DNA of 64,000 nt from Bryobacteraceae bacterium (GTDB lineage Bacteria; Acidobacteriota; Terriglobia; Bryobacterales; Bryobacteraceae), in the NCBI GenBank assembly GCA_025056865.1, contig JANWVO010000052.1:124001-188000 (forward strand). Reading direction: 5' to 3'. Position 1 is the stretch's first letter. Every line of letters begins with the position of its first letter. The position numbers and the translations under genes were made by a program. Under the pieces are notes generated by a model. That model saw only the letters and a program-made list of their open reading frames with translations. It did not search any database and was not told the DNA's origin. Shown here one piece after another: positions 38,610 through 47,148 of the stretch.

Positions 38610-40565
38610 ATGATCCCTGCCGTTCCGGTGATTGCGATTCTCTTATCCTTTGCGGGGAATGCCTCCGGTCCGGACGGCCCCTCGCTTGTGGTGGTGGATC
38701 CGAGCGGCGCACTGATCCCGAACGCCGTTGTCGAGCGCAACGGCCCGGTAGCGCGGATTTCCGCGCCGGGATTCGCCGGAAAGACCGTCGTCTTGCCCGG
38801 CAGCAGCGAAGAGGTGCGGGTGGTGCTTGAGCCGGCGCCGTTGCGGACGACGGTGGACGTGGTCGTGCGCGCTGCCGGCGCGGAGACCGCGCAGAGCATT
38901 TCCACCTCGGCACTGGAAATGGAAGCGACAGGCGCCCGCACAGTGCTGGACGCCGTGGACCGCGTGGCGCCATCAGCCTTTGTCACGCGCCGCAGCATCA
39001 TGGGTTACGGCATCGCCACCAATGGCACCGGCGCGGTGAGCGTGCGGGGCATCGGCGGCAGCCCGAACACGGGCGTGCTTGTGGTCGTCGACGGCAGGCC
39101 GGACTTTCAGGCGCTGATGGGACATCCCCTCCCCGATCTGTACACGTTGTCCGATGCTGCCTCCGTGCGCGTGACGCTCGGGCCGGCATCCGTGCTGTAT
39201 GGGTCCAACGCCATGGGCGGCGCCATTGAAGTGATCCCCGCTCGCCCCGAAGCGGGCTTCCAGACCCGCCTCACCACTTCGCTCGGCTCTTGGTGGACGA
39301 CGCAGAACCGGCTGAACCATGCGGCGAAGTTCAGCCGTGGCTTCTATTCGCTGAATGCGGGATACTCGGGGACTTCGGGAGAACGGCCCTCTTCGGATTT
39401 CCGCAACCCGGATGGCACGTTCACCTTCGGCGCCGACCTGTCGGAGCACTGGAAGGCATCGGTGGAAAGCCGCTACGGCTTCTTCCACGTGGAAGACCCT
39501 GGGCCTGTCTCCGCGCCTCTTCAGGGAAGCTGGGCCCGGGTGGGCCGGGGCGGTTACAGCCTGAATCTCAACAACGACTACGGCCGGACGTATGGCTATC
39601 TGCGTCAGTACGGCGCCTGGGGCCGGCATTTCATCACGGACGGCTTCCGCTCCACGGATTCGACGAAAGGCCTGCGCGCGATGCAGACCATCCTGCTGCG
39701 CCCGGAGCTGACCCTCGACGTCGGCGGCGATTTCAACCATTACGGCGGCGCGGCGCGCAACGTGAGGTCGCGGCTCGACTACGGGCGCCATGCGCTGGAG
39801 GAAGGCGCCGGATTCGCGCGGCTGCACTGGCAGGCGGCGCCGCGGCTGCTGCTGAATGGCGGCTACCGCCACCATCGCCATTCCGTCTATGGCGGGCTGA
39901 ATGTGCCGGAGGCCAGCGCCACCGTGCGTCTGCATCCGTTGGTGTCGTGGTCGGCAGGAGTGAGCCGCGGCTTCCGCAATCCGACGATCCGCGAGCTTTA
40001 CCTCTTCCCTGCCCCCAATCCGAATCTGCGCCCTGAGCGGCTCTGGCACTGGCATTCGACCCTTTACGTGCAGCCGCACCGCACCCTTTCGGCATGGGCA
40101 ACGGGCTATTATTCGTCGCTCACAGACCAGATCGTCACGCTCGGGCGCTTTCCGAACCTGCGGCTGGAAAACACGGGGCGTGCCATCCTGCGCGGCGCGG
40201 ATCTGAACGCGCAATGGGCTCCTTCCCGGGCCTGGCGCATCAGCGGGGGCGCGGGCCTGCTGCGCTCGGCGCAGATCGCCCCGCTGCTGCCGAAGAACAA
40301 GTTTAACGGCGCGGTGCAATACCACAACCGCCGCTTTTCGGCGAGCCTTTCGGCCATGCTCGTCGGACGCCGCTTCACCAACACGGCACGCACCGCCACG
40401 ATGGGCGGCTATCCGCTGGTCACTTTGCACGGCTCGTGGCGCGCCGCCCGGGGCGTCACCTTCTTCGTGCTCGCCGACAACGTGCTGAACCGCCGCTATG
40501 AAGTGCTGCCGGGCTACATCATGCCGCGGGCCAACGCGGCCGCAGGGTTGACCCTCCAGTTCTGA
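38610..40565 (+). CDS. TonB-dependent outer membrane receptor
   Basis: 651 residues. A signal peptide (VPVIAILLSFAGNASG) leads to a short carboxypeptidase-regulatory-like segment (VVVDPSGALIPNAVVERNG), then a plug domain (VSVRGIGGSPNTGVLVVVDGRP, VTLGPASVLYGSNAMGGAIEVIP) and a beta-barrel ending in the aromatic GLTLQF needed for assembly. Receptors of this size import siderophores, cobalamin, nickel or similar scarce ligands. It heads an operon with an S component six bases downstream, so its ligand or the metal it brings is probably the same one. The palindrome upstream fits ligand-controlled repression. ATG 38610 is the first start with a signal peptide. Confidence 0.93.
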   Translation: MIPAVPVIAILLSFAGNASGPDGPSLVVVDPSGALIPNAVVERNGPVARISAPGFAGKTVVLPGSSEEVRVVLEPAPLRTTVDVVVRAAGAETAQSISTSALEMEATGARTVLDAVDRVAPSAFVTRRSIMGYGIATNGTGAVSVRGIGGSPNTGVLVVVDGRPDFQALMGHPLPDLYTLSDAASVRVTLGPASVLYGSNAMGGAIEVIPARPEAGFQTRLTTSLGSWWTTQNRLNHAAKFSRGFYSLNAGYSGTSGERPSSDFRNPDGTFTFGADLSEHWKASVESRYGFFHVEDPGPVSAPLQGSWARVGRGGYSLNLNNDYGRTYGYLRQYGAWGRHFITDGFRSTDSTKGLRAMQTILLRPELTLDVGGDFNHYGGAARNVRSRLDYGRHALEEGAGFARLHWQAAPRLLLNGGYRHHRHSVYGGLNVPEASATVRLHPLVSWSAGVSRGFRNPTIRELYLFPAPNPNLRPERLWHWHSTLYVQPHRTLSAWATGYYSSLTDQIVTLGRFPNLRLENTGRAILRGADLNAQWAPSRAWRISGGAGLLRSAQIAPLLPKNKFNGAVQYHNRRFSASLSAMLVGRRFTNTARTATMGGYPLVTLHGSWRAARGVTFFVLADNVLNRRYEVLPGYIMPRANAAAGLTLQF

Positions 40566-40570
40566 CGACA

Positions 40571-41104
40571 ATGCACCGCCTGAGCCACGCCACCCTGCGT
40601 TCGCTTGTGATCAGCGCTGCGATGGGCGCGCTGGCGCTTGCCCTGCCGGCGGCCTTCCATGCCGTGGGTCTCGGCTCGCGCTTCCTGCCGATGCTGCTGC
40701 CGCTGCTCGTCAACGGCTACTTGAGCCGCTGGCCGTGGGCCGCCGCCACCGGCCTGCTGATTCCCTGGATCTCCGCCTTGGCCACGGGAATGCCGCCGCT
40801 GTATCCGCCAGTGGCGGCGATCATGAGCCTGGAAGGATTCGTGCTGGCCTCTGCAGCGGCAGCCACCCGTAGGCTTCCGTTGCCCGTTTCCGTTCCCATG
40901 GCAGTGCTGGCAGGGCGCGCCGCGGCGCTGGCTGGGGCCTGGACCGCCGCCGCCTGGCTGGATCTGCCCCCCGCCTTTGCATCGCTCGCGATGATCCTTC
41001 AGGGCCTGCCCGGCGTTGTGCTTCAATTGCTGGTGACCCCGGTGGCTGTTGCCGCGCTGCGGCGGAGGGGAGGTCTACTGTTCGATGAAACGCGCCTGGT
41101 TTGA
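40571..41104 (+). CDS. ECF-transporter S-component-like membrane protein
   Basis: 177 residues with about five hydrophobic helices (LVISAAMGALALALPAAFHAVG; FLPMLLPLLVNGYL; AAATGLLIPWISALA; the Ala-rich middle helix; LAMILQGLPGVVLQLLVTPVAVAAL). Size, topology and place in front of T and A components make it the likely substrate-binding S component of an energy-coupling factor transporter. The N-terminal MHI/EGF motif of CbiM/NikM is absent, so cobalt or nickel specificity cannot be assumed. No signature of biotin, thiamine or riboflavin S components was recognised. Its last 20 bases overlap the methyltransferase gene. Confidence 0.7.
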   Translation: MHRLSHATLRSLVISAAMGALALALPAAFHAVGLGSRFLPMLLPLLVNGYLSRWPWAAATGLLIPWISALATGMPPLYPPVAAIMSLEGFVLASAAAATRRLPLPVSVPMAVLAGRAAALAGAWTAAAWLDLPPAFASLAMILQGLPGVVLQLLVTPVAVAALRRRGGLLFDETRLV

Positions 41105-41684
41105 CGAGCTCGCGCCCCGCTGGGACACGCTGCCCGGGCAGCCGGAAACGGCGGCCCGGGTGTCGACGTTCGTCCGGAAAGCGATTGGCCACGGATGCCC
41201 GAGCGTCGTGGATGCGGGCGCTGGCACGGGGGTGCTGGTTCCCGCTTTGCTCGGCCTTCCGCAGCCGCCGGCGCTGATCGTTGAACTCGACTTCGCCTTC
41301 GCGATGCTGGCCGAAAACCGGCGCAAGCACGCCGGCGCGCCCTGTGTGCGCTGGGTCTGCGGCGATCTCAGCGCCCCGCCGCTGCGCGAAGGCCGCTTTG
41401 ACGCGGTGCTGTGCTTCAGCGCGCTGCCTCATGTGGAGGAAAAGCGCGCGGCGCTGGCCCGGCTGTTCGCGCTGCTGCGGCCCGGGGGCAGGCTGGCCGT
41501 CGGGCACCTGATGTCGAGCACGGCACTGAATGCCATGCACGCCGCCATCGGCGGCGCGGTGGCCAGCGACGAGCTGCCTCCGGCTCCGGAACTGGCAGCG
41601 CTGTGCGAATCTCTCGGCGCGCGGCCCGTTGTCGTTGAAGAGTGCGAGTCGGAATACACCGTGGTTGTGGAGAAGCTCGATTGA
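41085..41684 (+). CDS. Class I SAM-dependent methyltransferase inside the ECF operon
   Basis: 199 residues of the UbiE/methyltransferase-11 type. The N-terminal KRAWFDELAPRWD is like the opening of ubiquinone/menaquinone methyltransferases; motif I is VVDAGAGTGVLVPALL, followed by VRWVCGDLSAPPL and FDAVLCFSALPHV. The target is unknown. Placement between S and T components, with overlaps on both sides, argues for a function linked to the imported compound, such as methylating or trapping it. A GGAGGGGAGG run lies about a dozen bases before ATG 41085. Confidence 0.85.
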   Translation: MKRAWFDELAPRWDTLPGQPETAARVSTFVRKAIGHGCPSVVDAGAGTGVLVPALLGLPQPPALIVELDFAFAMLAENRRKHAGAPCVRWVCGDLSAPPLREGRFDAVLCFSALPHVEEKRAALARLFALLRPGGRLAVGHLMSSTALNAMHAAIGGAVASDELPPAPELAALCESLGARPVVVEECESEYTVVVEKLD

Positions 41685-42094
41685 GGCTGCCCGCCGCATG
41701 GACTGGACTGCTGATCTTCGCCGTTCTTCTGGCGGCGGCGGAAATGCTGGCGGGCCGCCGCGCGCCCTGGCTGGCCGCGAAGATGCTGGCGGCCGCAGCG
41801 GCTGGCGTGATGCTGTTCCGCCTCATCCCCTGGCCGCGGCTGGCGCGCCTGGGCCTCGTCAGCCGCAGGTGGCGGCTGGCGGCCCTGTATTTTCTCGTGC
41901 TGGCGCATTTTCTGCGGATCCTTGTGGAAGAGATCCGCTCTCTCTATTTCGCATGGAAACTCGCCGCGCCGCCTGCGTGGCGGCGCGTGTGGTGGAGGTC
42001 GCTCGCCCACGCCACGGCCAGCCTGTTTCCCCGTGTCCTGCGCCGCGCCGAGCGTTTCTACGCGGCGCTGCTCGTTTGCGGGATGGCGGAATGA
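41681..42094 (+). CDS. ECF-transporter T-component-like (EcfT/CbiQ) membrane protein
   Basis: 137 residues from TTG 41681, which overlaps the preceding stop; GTG 41642 would give a longer start. It is short compared with usual T components (about 250). Two or three N-terminal hydrophobic helices are followed by a basic region with coupling-helix-like features (RRVWWRSLAHATASLFPRVLRRAERFYAALLVCGM). The final RAERFYAAL resembles the Ala-Arg coupling motif of EcfT/CbiQ. Identity rests mostly on position between S and A components. ATGA overlap with the ATPase gene shows tight coupling. Confidence 0.65.
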   Translation: MRLPAAWTGLLIFAVLLAAAEMLAGRRAPWLAAKMLAAAAAGVMLFRLIPWPRLARLGLVSRRWRLAALYFLVLAHFLRILVEEIRSLYFAWKLAAPPAWRRVWWRSLAHATASLFPRVLRRAERFYAALLVCGMAE

Positions 42095-42756
42095 GCCTCG
42101 CAGCGCGCGTGGAAAACGTTCAGTTCCGCTTCGGGGAAAGGCCCGTGCTACGCGGCGTGAGCTTCACCGTGGCTCGTGGGGAGAGCGTCGGCATTGCGGG
42201 ACCCAACGGAGCCGGGAAGAGCACGCTGTTGTGGTGCCTGATGGGCCTGCTGAAACCTGTCTCTGGCAGCGCGCAGGTGTTCGGCCGCTTCGCCGCCGTC
42301 TTTCAGAACCCGGAGGACCAGCTCTTCATGCCAACCATCCTTGAGGATGTGGTCCTGCCGCTCGAAAGCCGTGGCATCGCCCGGGATCAGGCCCGGGCGC
42401 GCGCGCTGGAAGCGTTGCGCGCGGTCGCGCTGGATCATGCGGCGCCGCGCCCCGGCCATCAGCTCAGCCTCGGCGAGCGCAAGCGCGCCGCCCTGGCCGC
42501 GGCCCTCGCGCTCGAGCCGGACCTTCTCCTGCTGGATGAGCCCACCAGCGAGCTCGACCCGCGCTCCTGCCGCCTCTTGGCCGGGCATCTGAGCCGTCTG
42601 CCCTGTGCGCGTCTGATTGCAAGCCACCATCTCGACTTCCTGGCGGAAACCACGACGCGGCTGCTGATTCTCGATGAGGGCCGCATCGCCGCCGAAGGGT
42701 CCACGCGGGAGCTGCTCGCGGATGCGGAGCTGCTGCTGCGGCACGGGCTGAAATAG
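42091..42756 (+). CDS. ECF-type ABC transporter ATPase (EcfA/CbiO-like)
   Basis: 221 residues. Walker A GPNGAGKST, Q-loop FAAVFQNPEDQLFMPTILEDV (the DQLF form typical of ECF ATPases), signature HQLSLGERKRAALAAALAL, Walker B LLLLDEPTSELDP and H-loop ASHHLDF are all present. It energises uptake through the T and S components encoded just upstream. Only one ATPase gene is present, so it probably works as a homodimer. The stop is 32 bases before the antiporter gene. Confidence 0.93.
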   Translation: MSLAARVENVQFRFGERPVLRGVSFTVARGESVGIAGPNGAGKSTLLWCLMGLLKPVSGSAQVFGRFAAVFQNPEDQLFMPTILEDVVLPLESRGIARDQARARALEALRAVALDHAAPRPGHQLSLGERKRAALAAALALEPDLLLLDEPTSELDPRSCRLLAGHLSRLPCARLIASHHLDFLAETTTRLLILDEGRIAAEGSTRELLADAELLLRHGLK

Positions 42757-42788
42757 CAGGCTTCCAACTGCGAGAATGAGGCGAGCAG

Positions 42789-44474
42789 ATGGGCATCGCC
42801 GCGGACTTCGTACTCATTGTGATCGCCGGCCTCCTGGGCGCCGTGGCGGCGCGCCTCCTGCGGCTTCCGCTGCTGGTGGGCTACATCGCGGCGGGCGTCA
42901 TCGTGGGCCCAAATACGGCAGGCCCCACGGTGCAGTCGATCCACGACATCGAACTGCTGGCCGAGATCGGGGTCGCGCTGCTGCTGTTCAGCCTGGGACT
43001 CGAAATCTCCATCCGCGACATGCTTGCAGTGCGCCGTATTGCGCTGCTGGGCGGGCCCATCCAGATCCTTGGCTGCGGGGCGCTCGGCTGGCTGGCAGGC
43101 GTGCGCATGTTCGGCATGAGCGCGGCGGATGCCGTCTGGTTCGGAGCTATGGTGGCGCTGTCGAGCACGATGGTGATCGTCAAGATGATCGACGAGCGCG
43201 GCGTGTCGCGGACGCTGGCCAGCCGGGTGATGATCGGGCTGGCCATCATGCAGGATCTTGCTGTCATCCCGATGCTGATCCTGCTGCCGGAAACCGGAGC
43301 ATGGGACGGCGCTGCCGGGCGCCTGCTGCGCTCTTTGGGCGCAGCCGCGGCGATGGTGGCGGCGGTGGTCGTGCTGGGCACGCGCCTGTTTCCCTGGCTG
43401 CTGCGCCACATCCTGCGCTGGGGCTCGAGGGAGATGTTTCTCGTCGCCGTCGTTGCCATCAGCGTGGGCGTGGGCTTCGCGGTGAACCAGGCGGGGCTCA
43501 GCTTCGCCCTCGGGGCCTTCCTGGCCGGGCTGATGCTGAGCGAGAGCGAGTTCAGCCATCAGGCCCTGAGCGAGCTGGCGCCGCTGCGCGACATCTTCGG
43601 CCTGCTGTTCTTCGTCAGCGTCGGCATGCTCTTCGACCCGGCGTATGTGCTGGCGCATCCCTGGAAAATCGCAGGCGGAGTGTGCTTCATCCTGCTGATG
43701 AAGTCCGTGTTTATCGGCCTGCTGGCGCGCGCCTTCGGCTACATTTACATGGCGCCGTGGATCGTCGGCCTCGGCATGGCGAGCATCGGCGAGTTCTCCT
43801 TTGTGCTGGCGCGCACCGGCATTCGTGGCGGCTTCATCAGCAAGGAGACCTACGACTTTGCGCTCACCTGCACGATCCTGTCCATTGCGGTGGCCCCCGC
43901 CGTGGCCGGCCTCGCGCTGCCGTTGGGCCGGCTGTGGCGCCGGCGCTTCCCGCCGCCGCAGAAGGCGCGCCCCATAGAGCTGCCTCGCGAGCTGCTGCGC
44001 GATCACATCCTCGTCGCCGGCTACGGCCGCACGGGCCGCGCAGTGACGGGCGTGCTGCGCGCCGCAGGATTGCCCGTCGTCGTCATCGAGCTGAACCATG
44101 CGATCTTCAACGACGTCCGCGCCGATGGCATTCCCTGCCTCTGGGGCGACGTGGCCAGCGAGGAGATCCTGCGCGCGGCCGGCCTGAAGAATGCCCGCAT
44201 GCTCATCCTTACCGTGCCCGATGCAGACACCGTCCGCCTGGCCACGGAACGCGCGCGGCGCCTCGCGCCGGAGGTGCCCGTCATCGCCCGCGCGGCCCGC
44301 GTTCCGCTGATCGAGGAGCTGAAGCGGCTGGGCGCGGCCTCTGCCGTGCTGCCGGAATTCGAGGGCGGCATGGAGATGGCGCGCCAGGCGATGCTGCGCA
44401 GCGGCGTCGATGCGCGCCGCGCCGAAGAACTGATCCTGGCGGTGAAGGAGCGGTTCCTCGGAGAGAATCTGTAA
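42789..44474 (+). CDS. Kef-type monovalent cation:proton antiporter (CPA2) with TrkA-N domain
   Basis: 561 residues. About twelve transmembrane helices of the Na+/H+ exchanger fold (VGYIAAGVIVGPNTAGPTVQS; ALSSTMVIVKMIDERG; VNQAGLSFALGAFLAGLML) are followed near residue 404 by a cytosolic Rossmann TrkA-N domain (DHILVAGYGRTGRAVTGVLRAAG). These proteins exchange K+ or Na+ for H+ and are gated by nucleotide or glutathione adducts in KefB/C. There is no TrkA-C domain. It is downstream of, but likely independent from, the ECF operon. ATG 42789. Confidence 0.92.
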   Translation: MGIAADFVLIVIAGLLGAVAARLLRLPLLVGYIAAGVIVGPNTAGPTVQSIHDIELLAEIGVALLLFSLGLEISIRDMLAVRRIALLGGPIQILGCGALGWLAGVRMFGMSAADAVWFGAMVALSSTMVIVKMIDERGVSRTLASRVMIGLAIMQDLAVIPMLILLPETGAWDGAAGRLLRSLGAAAAMVAAVVVLGTRLFPWLLRHILRWGSREMFLVAVVAISVGVGFAVNQAGLSFALGAFLAGLMLSESEFSHQALSELAPLRDIFGLLFFVSVGMLFDPAYVLAHPWKIAGGVCFILLMKSVFIGLLARAFGYIYMAPWIVGLGMASIGEFSFVLARTGIRGGFISKETYDFALTCTILSIAVAPAVAGLALPLGRLWRRRFPPPQKARPIELPRELLRDHILVAGYGRTGRAVTGVLRAAGLPVVVIELNHAIFNDVRADGIPCLWGDVASEEILRAAGLKNARMLILTVPDADTVRLATERARRLAPEVPVIARAARVPLIEELKRLGAASAVLPEFEGGMEMARQAMLRSGVDARRAEELILAVKERFLGENL

Positions 44475-44511
44475 CCGCGCCGCTCCACGGCTGCGGCGCG
44501 GCGCTCTTCGC

Positions 44512-44517
44512 GAGAAT
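44512..44517 (+). promoter_or_regulatory. GAGAAT -10-like box before the O-methyltransferase start
   Basis: GAGAAT is followed by seven bases and ATG 44525. This repeats the spacing of the box before 31156 and supports a leaderless start at 44525 instead of the ATG at 44516, which lies inside the box. Confidence 0.3.
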
Positions 44518-44524
44518 GGAAGCA

Positions 44525-45544
44525 ATGACGCCCGCTGATCCCGCCCCGGTGCTGGACCTTATTGAAGCCTTCCGCCGTTCCAAGACGATGTTCACCGCCG
44601 TCCGGCTCGGCCTTTTCGACCGGCTCGAACAACGGCCGGCCCGTGCGGCGGAGCTTGCCGCACAAATTGGCGCCGACGCCGGCGCGCTCGAGCGGCTCCT
44701 CGAAGGCTGCGCGTCGCTCGGCCTGCTGGAGCGCAGTGCGGAGGGCGTCTTTGCCAACACGGCCACGGCCAGCGAGTATCTGGTCCGTTCCAGCCCGCGC
44801 ACTCTGGCCGGCTACATTCTCTACTCTGACGACGCGTTGTACCCCCTGTGGGGCGACCTCGAAGGCGCGGTGCGTGAAGGGCGCCCGCGGTGGGAAAAGA
44901 TTTTCGGCGCGCGCGGCAGCATCTTCGACCACTTTTACCGCACCGAAGAGGCGCGCGCGGCGTTTCTTTCCGGGATGCACGGACTCGGGCTGCTCAGCTC
45001 GCCCGCCGTCGTCCGCGTGTTCAATCTGAACCGCTTCGATACGCTGGTGGATCTGGGCGGCGGCACGGGCCATCTGGCCATCGCCGCCTGCGAGCGATAC
45101 GGGCGCATGCAGGCCATCGTGTACGATCTTCCCGAGGTTCTTCCGTCTGCGCGGCAGCACATCGAGGCTTCGCCGGCGCGGGAACGCATCACCTGTCAGG
45201 CAGGCGATTTCTTCCGCGATGCGCTGCCGCAGGCTTCCCTCTACGCGCTCGGCCGCGTTCTGCATGACTGGGATGACGCGCGCTGCCGCGAGCTGCTGGC
45301 CCGCGTCCACGAGGCCCTTCCGCCCGGCGGCGCGGTGCTGATCGCCGAGAAGATTCTCGACGAAGACCGCTGCGGTCCGGTGAGCGCCACCATGCAGTCC
45401 CTCAACATGCTGGTGTGCACGGAAGGCCGCGAACGCACGGAAAGCGAGTTCCGTGCGCTTCTGGAAGGCTGCGGCTTCCGGCACGTGGAGGCCCGGCGCA
45501 CCGGCGCGCCGCTTGACGCGATTCTCGCCCGCAGGGAACAATAG
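44525..45544 (+). CDS. Small-molecule O-methyltransferase (ASMT/hydroxyindole type)
   Basis: 339 residues. An N-terminal winged-helix dimerisation domain (VLDLIEAFRRSKTMFTAVRLGLFDRLEQ; ELAAQIGADAGALERLLEGCASLGLLE) is followed by a Rossmann SAM domain (LVDLGGGTGHLAIAAC, YALGRVLHDWDDARCRELLARVH, LIAEKIL). The HDWDD motif is typical of plant and bacterial O-methyltransferases. The substrate is unknown; no biosynthetic cluster is nearby. A second in-frame ATG at 44516 gives three more residues. Confidence 0.88.
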   Translation: MTPADPAPVLDLIEAFRRSKTMFTAVRLGLFDRLEQRPARAAELAAQIGADAGALERLLEGCASLGLLERSAEGVFANTATASEYLVRSSPRTLAGYILYSDDALYPLWGDLEGAVREGRPRWEKIFGARGSIFDHFYRTEEARAAFLSGMHGLGLLSSPAVVRVFNLNRFDTLVDLGGGTGHLAIAACERYGRMQAIVYDLPEVLPSARQHIEASPARERITCQAGDFFRDALPQASLYALGRVLHDWDDARCRELLARVHEALPPGGAVLIAEKILDEDRCGPVSATMQSLNMLVCTEGRERTESEFRALLEGCGFRHVEARRTGAPLDAILARREQ

Positions 45545-45549
45545 CGGCG

Positions 45550-46515
45550 ATGAGACGGCTTCTGCTGCTCGCGCTGATTTCAGGAATCGCCATGGACGCC
45601 CAGGTCAGAATCGAGAAAACCGCCTTCAGCGGCTGGCCCAACTGCTACCGCATCACCAACGGGGAAGCCGAGCTGATCGTCACCGCCGACATCGGCCCGC
45701 GCATCATGTTCTACGGGTTCCGCGGCGGACAGAACTTCTTCTGGGTGCAGAAGGAGACGGCTGGCAGGTCCGGCGAGCCCGAATGGGTGGCGCGCGGCGG
45801 GCACCGCATCTGGATCGCGCCGGAGGATCCGAAGTACACGTACCCGCCGGACAATTCGCCCGTGCAGGTGGAAGTGCGCGGGGACGTCCTCATCGCCACG
45901 CAGCCCACGGAACGGGACACGAACATCCAGAAACAGCTCGAGATCCGCATGGCGCCCCGGGGCACGGACGTCACCATCATCCACCGGCTGTTCAACCGCG
46001 GCATCATGCCGCTGGAGTTCGCGCCGTGGGCGCTGACCATGATGGCTCCGGGAGGCCACGGCGTCAGCGGCTTCCCGCCCCGCGGCACGCATCCGAAAGA
46101 CCTGGCGCCCACCAACCCGCTCGTCATGTGGGCCTATACGGATCTCGGCGACCCGCGCTGGACGTGGCTCAGGAAATACTTCGTGCTCCGGCAGGATCCC
46201 GCCAACAGGACGCCCATGAAGATCGGGCACTTCAATCCGAAGACCTGGGGCGCCTATTTCCTGCAAGGCGAAATGTTCCTGAAGCGGTACGAGGCCGATC
46301 CCTCCAGGACCTATCCCGACTTCGGCTGCTCGTTTGAGACCTTCACCAACGCAGACTTCCTCGAGCTGGAGACGCTCGGCCCGATCACGAAGGTGGCTCC
46401 GGGCGGCGTGGTGGAGCACATCGAGCGCTGGAGCCTGCACCGGCCGGCGCGGCCGGCCGCGTGGACGGATGCGGAGCTCGACCGCATCCTCGGCCCGCTG
46501 CTTGCATCCAAATAG
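45550..46515 (+). CDS. Exported DUF4380-like protein (mutarotase-like fold)
   Basis: 321 residues with a short signal peptide (LLLALISGIAMDAQ). The blocks WPNCYRITNGEAELIVTADIGPRIMFYGFRGGQNFFWVQ and GHRIWIAPEDPKYTYPPDN recall the galactose-mutarotase-like supersandwich of DUF4380 proteins. These are common in Acidobacteria and Planctomycetes, without known activity. The gene follows the O-methyltransferase by five bases and precedes another exported unknown by two bases, so all three are probably one transcript. Confidence 0.7.
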   Translation: MRRLLLLALISGIAMDAQVRIEKTAFSGWPNCYRITNGEAELIVTADIGPRIMFYGFRGGQNFFWVQKETAGRSGEPEWVARGGHRIWIAPEDPKYTYPPDNSPVQVEVRGDVLIATQPTERDTNIQKQLEIRMAPRGTDVTIIHRLFNRGIMPLEFAPWALTMMAPGGHGVSGFPPRGTHPKDLAPTNPLVMWAYTDLGDPRWTWLRKYFVLRQDPANRTPMKIGHFNPKTWGAYFLQGEMFLKRYEADPSRTYPDFGCSFETFTNADFLELETLGPITKVAPGGVVEHIERWSLHRPARPAAWTDAELDRILGPLLASK

Positions 46516-46517
46516 GC

Positions 46518-47144
46518 ATGAGCCTTTTCCGTGTCCTTCTGACGCTTTTTCTGCTGGCCGGGGTGGCCGCCGCGGACACCTACCGCACCGAACCCGCCGG
46601 CCCGCCGCCACCGGAAGCCGCCGCGCTGGCCCCGGCGCTGGCGCCCGAGGGCGTGAAGGTCCTGCGGCCGGACGGAAACATTCTTTGCGAGTTCTGGTTT
46701 GCCCGCGAAGTCGGTCCGGAGGGCACGCCCGAGCAGAACGCCACGTGGGGCATCGCCCATGGCACGTTCCTGGGCGTGGTCCGCGTCCATTCCCGGTGGA
46801 GCGACCGCCGGGGCCAGCCCATTCGCCCAGGCGTCTACACGCTGCGGATCAGCTTCTTCCCGATGAACGGCGATCATCAGGGCGTGGCCCCGCAGCGCGA
46901 CTTTGCCATCCTCTCGCCTGCCGACATCGACAGGGACGCAGCCGCGAAACCCTCCTTTGATGCGTTGATGGACATGAGCCGCAAGGCGTCACGCACGCCG
47001 CACCCGCTGGTGCTGAGCCTGTGGAAGGAATCCGGCCCGGTGGAGACGGGCATCACCGCTGAGGGCGAGTCCGATCAGGTGCTGCGCACCACGATCGGCG
47101 GCACGCCCGTGGCTTTGATCGTCTACGGCCGCTCGGATCACTGA
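46518..47144 (+). CDS. Exported protein of unknown function
   Basis: 208 residues. Signal peptide VLLTLFLLAGVAAAD; the mature part contains GNILCEFWFAREV, GTFLGVVRVHSRWSDRRGQPIRPGVYTLRISFFPMNGDHQGVAPQRDFAIL, which looks like a beta-sandwich, possibly related to proteins that bind or process other exported proteins. No motif names an activity. It starts two bases after the preceding gene and is followed five bases later by a hydrolase. Confidence 0.75.
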   Translation: MSLFRVLLTLFLLAGVAAADTYRTEPAGPPPPEAAALAPALAPEGVKVLRPDGNILCEFWFAREVGPEGTPEQNATWGIAHGTFLGVVRVHSRWSDRRGQPIRPGVYTLRISFFPMNGDHQGVAPQRDFAILSPADIDRDAAAKPSFDALMDMSRKASRTPHPLVLSLWKESGPVETGITAEGESDQVLRTTIGGTPVALIVYGRSDH

Positions 47145-47148
47145 ACCC

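Noticed and set aside
40571-42756. CbiMNQO/NikMNQO cobalt or nickel transporter
   Set aside because: The S component lacks the conserved histidine-containing N-terminus of CbiM/NikM, and no CbiN/NikN-type gene is present, so the metal cannot be named.
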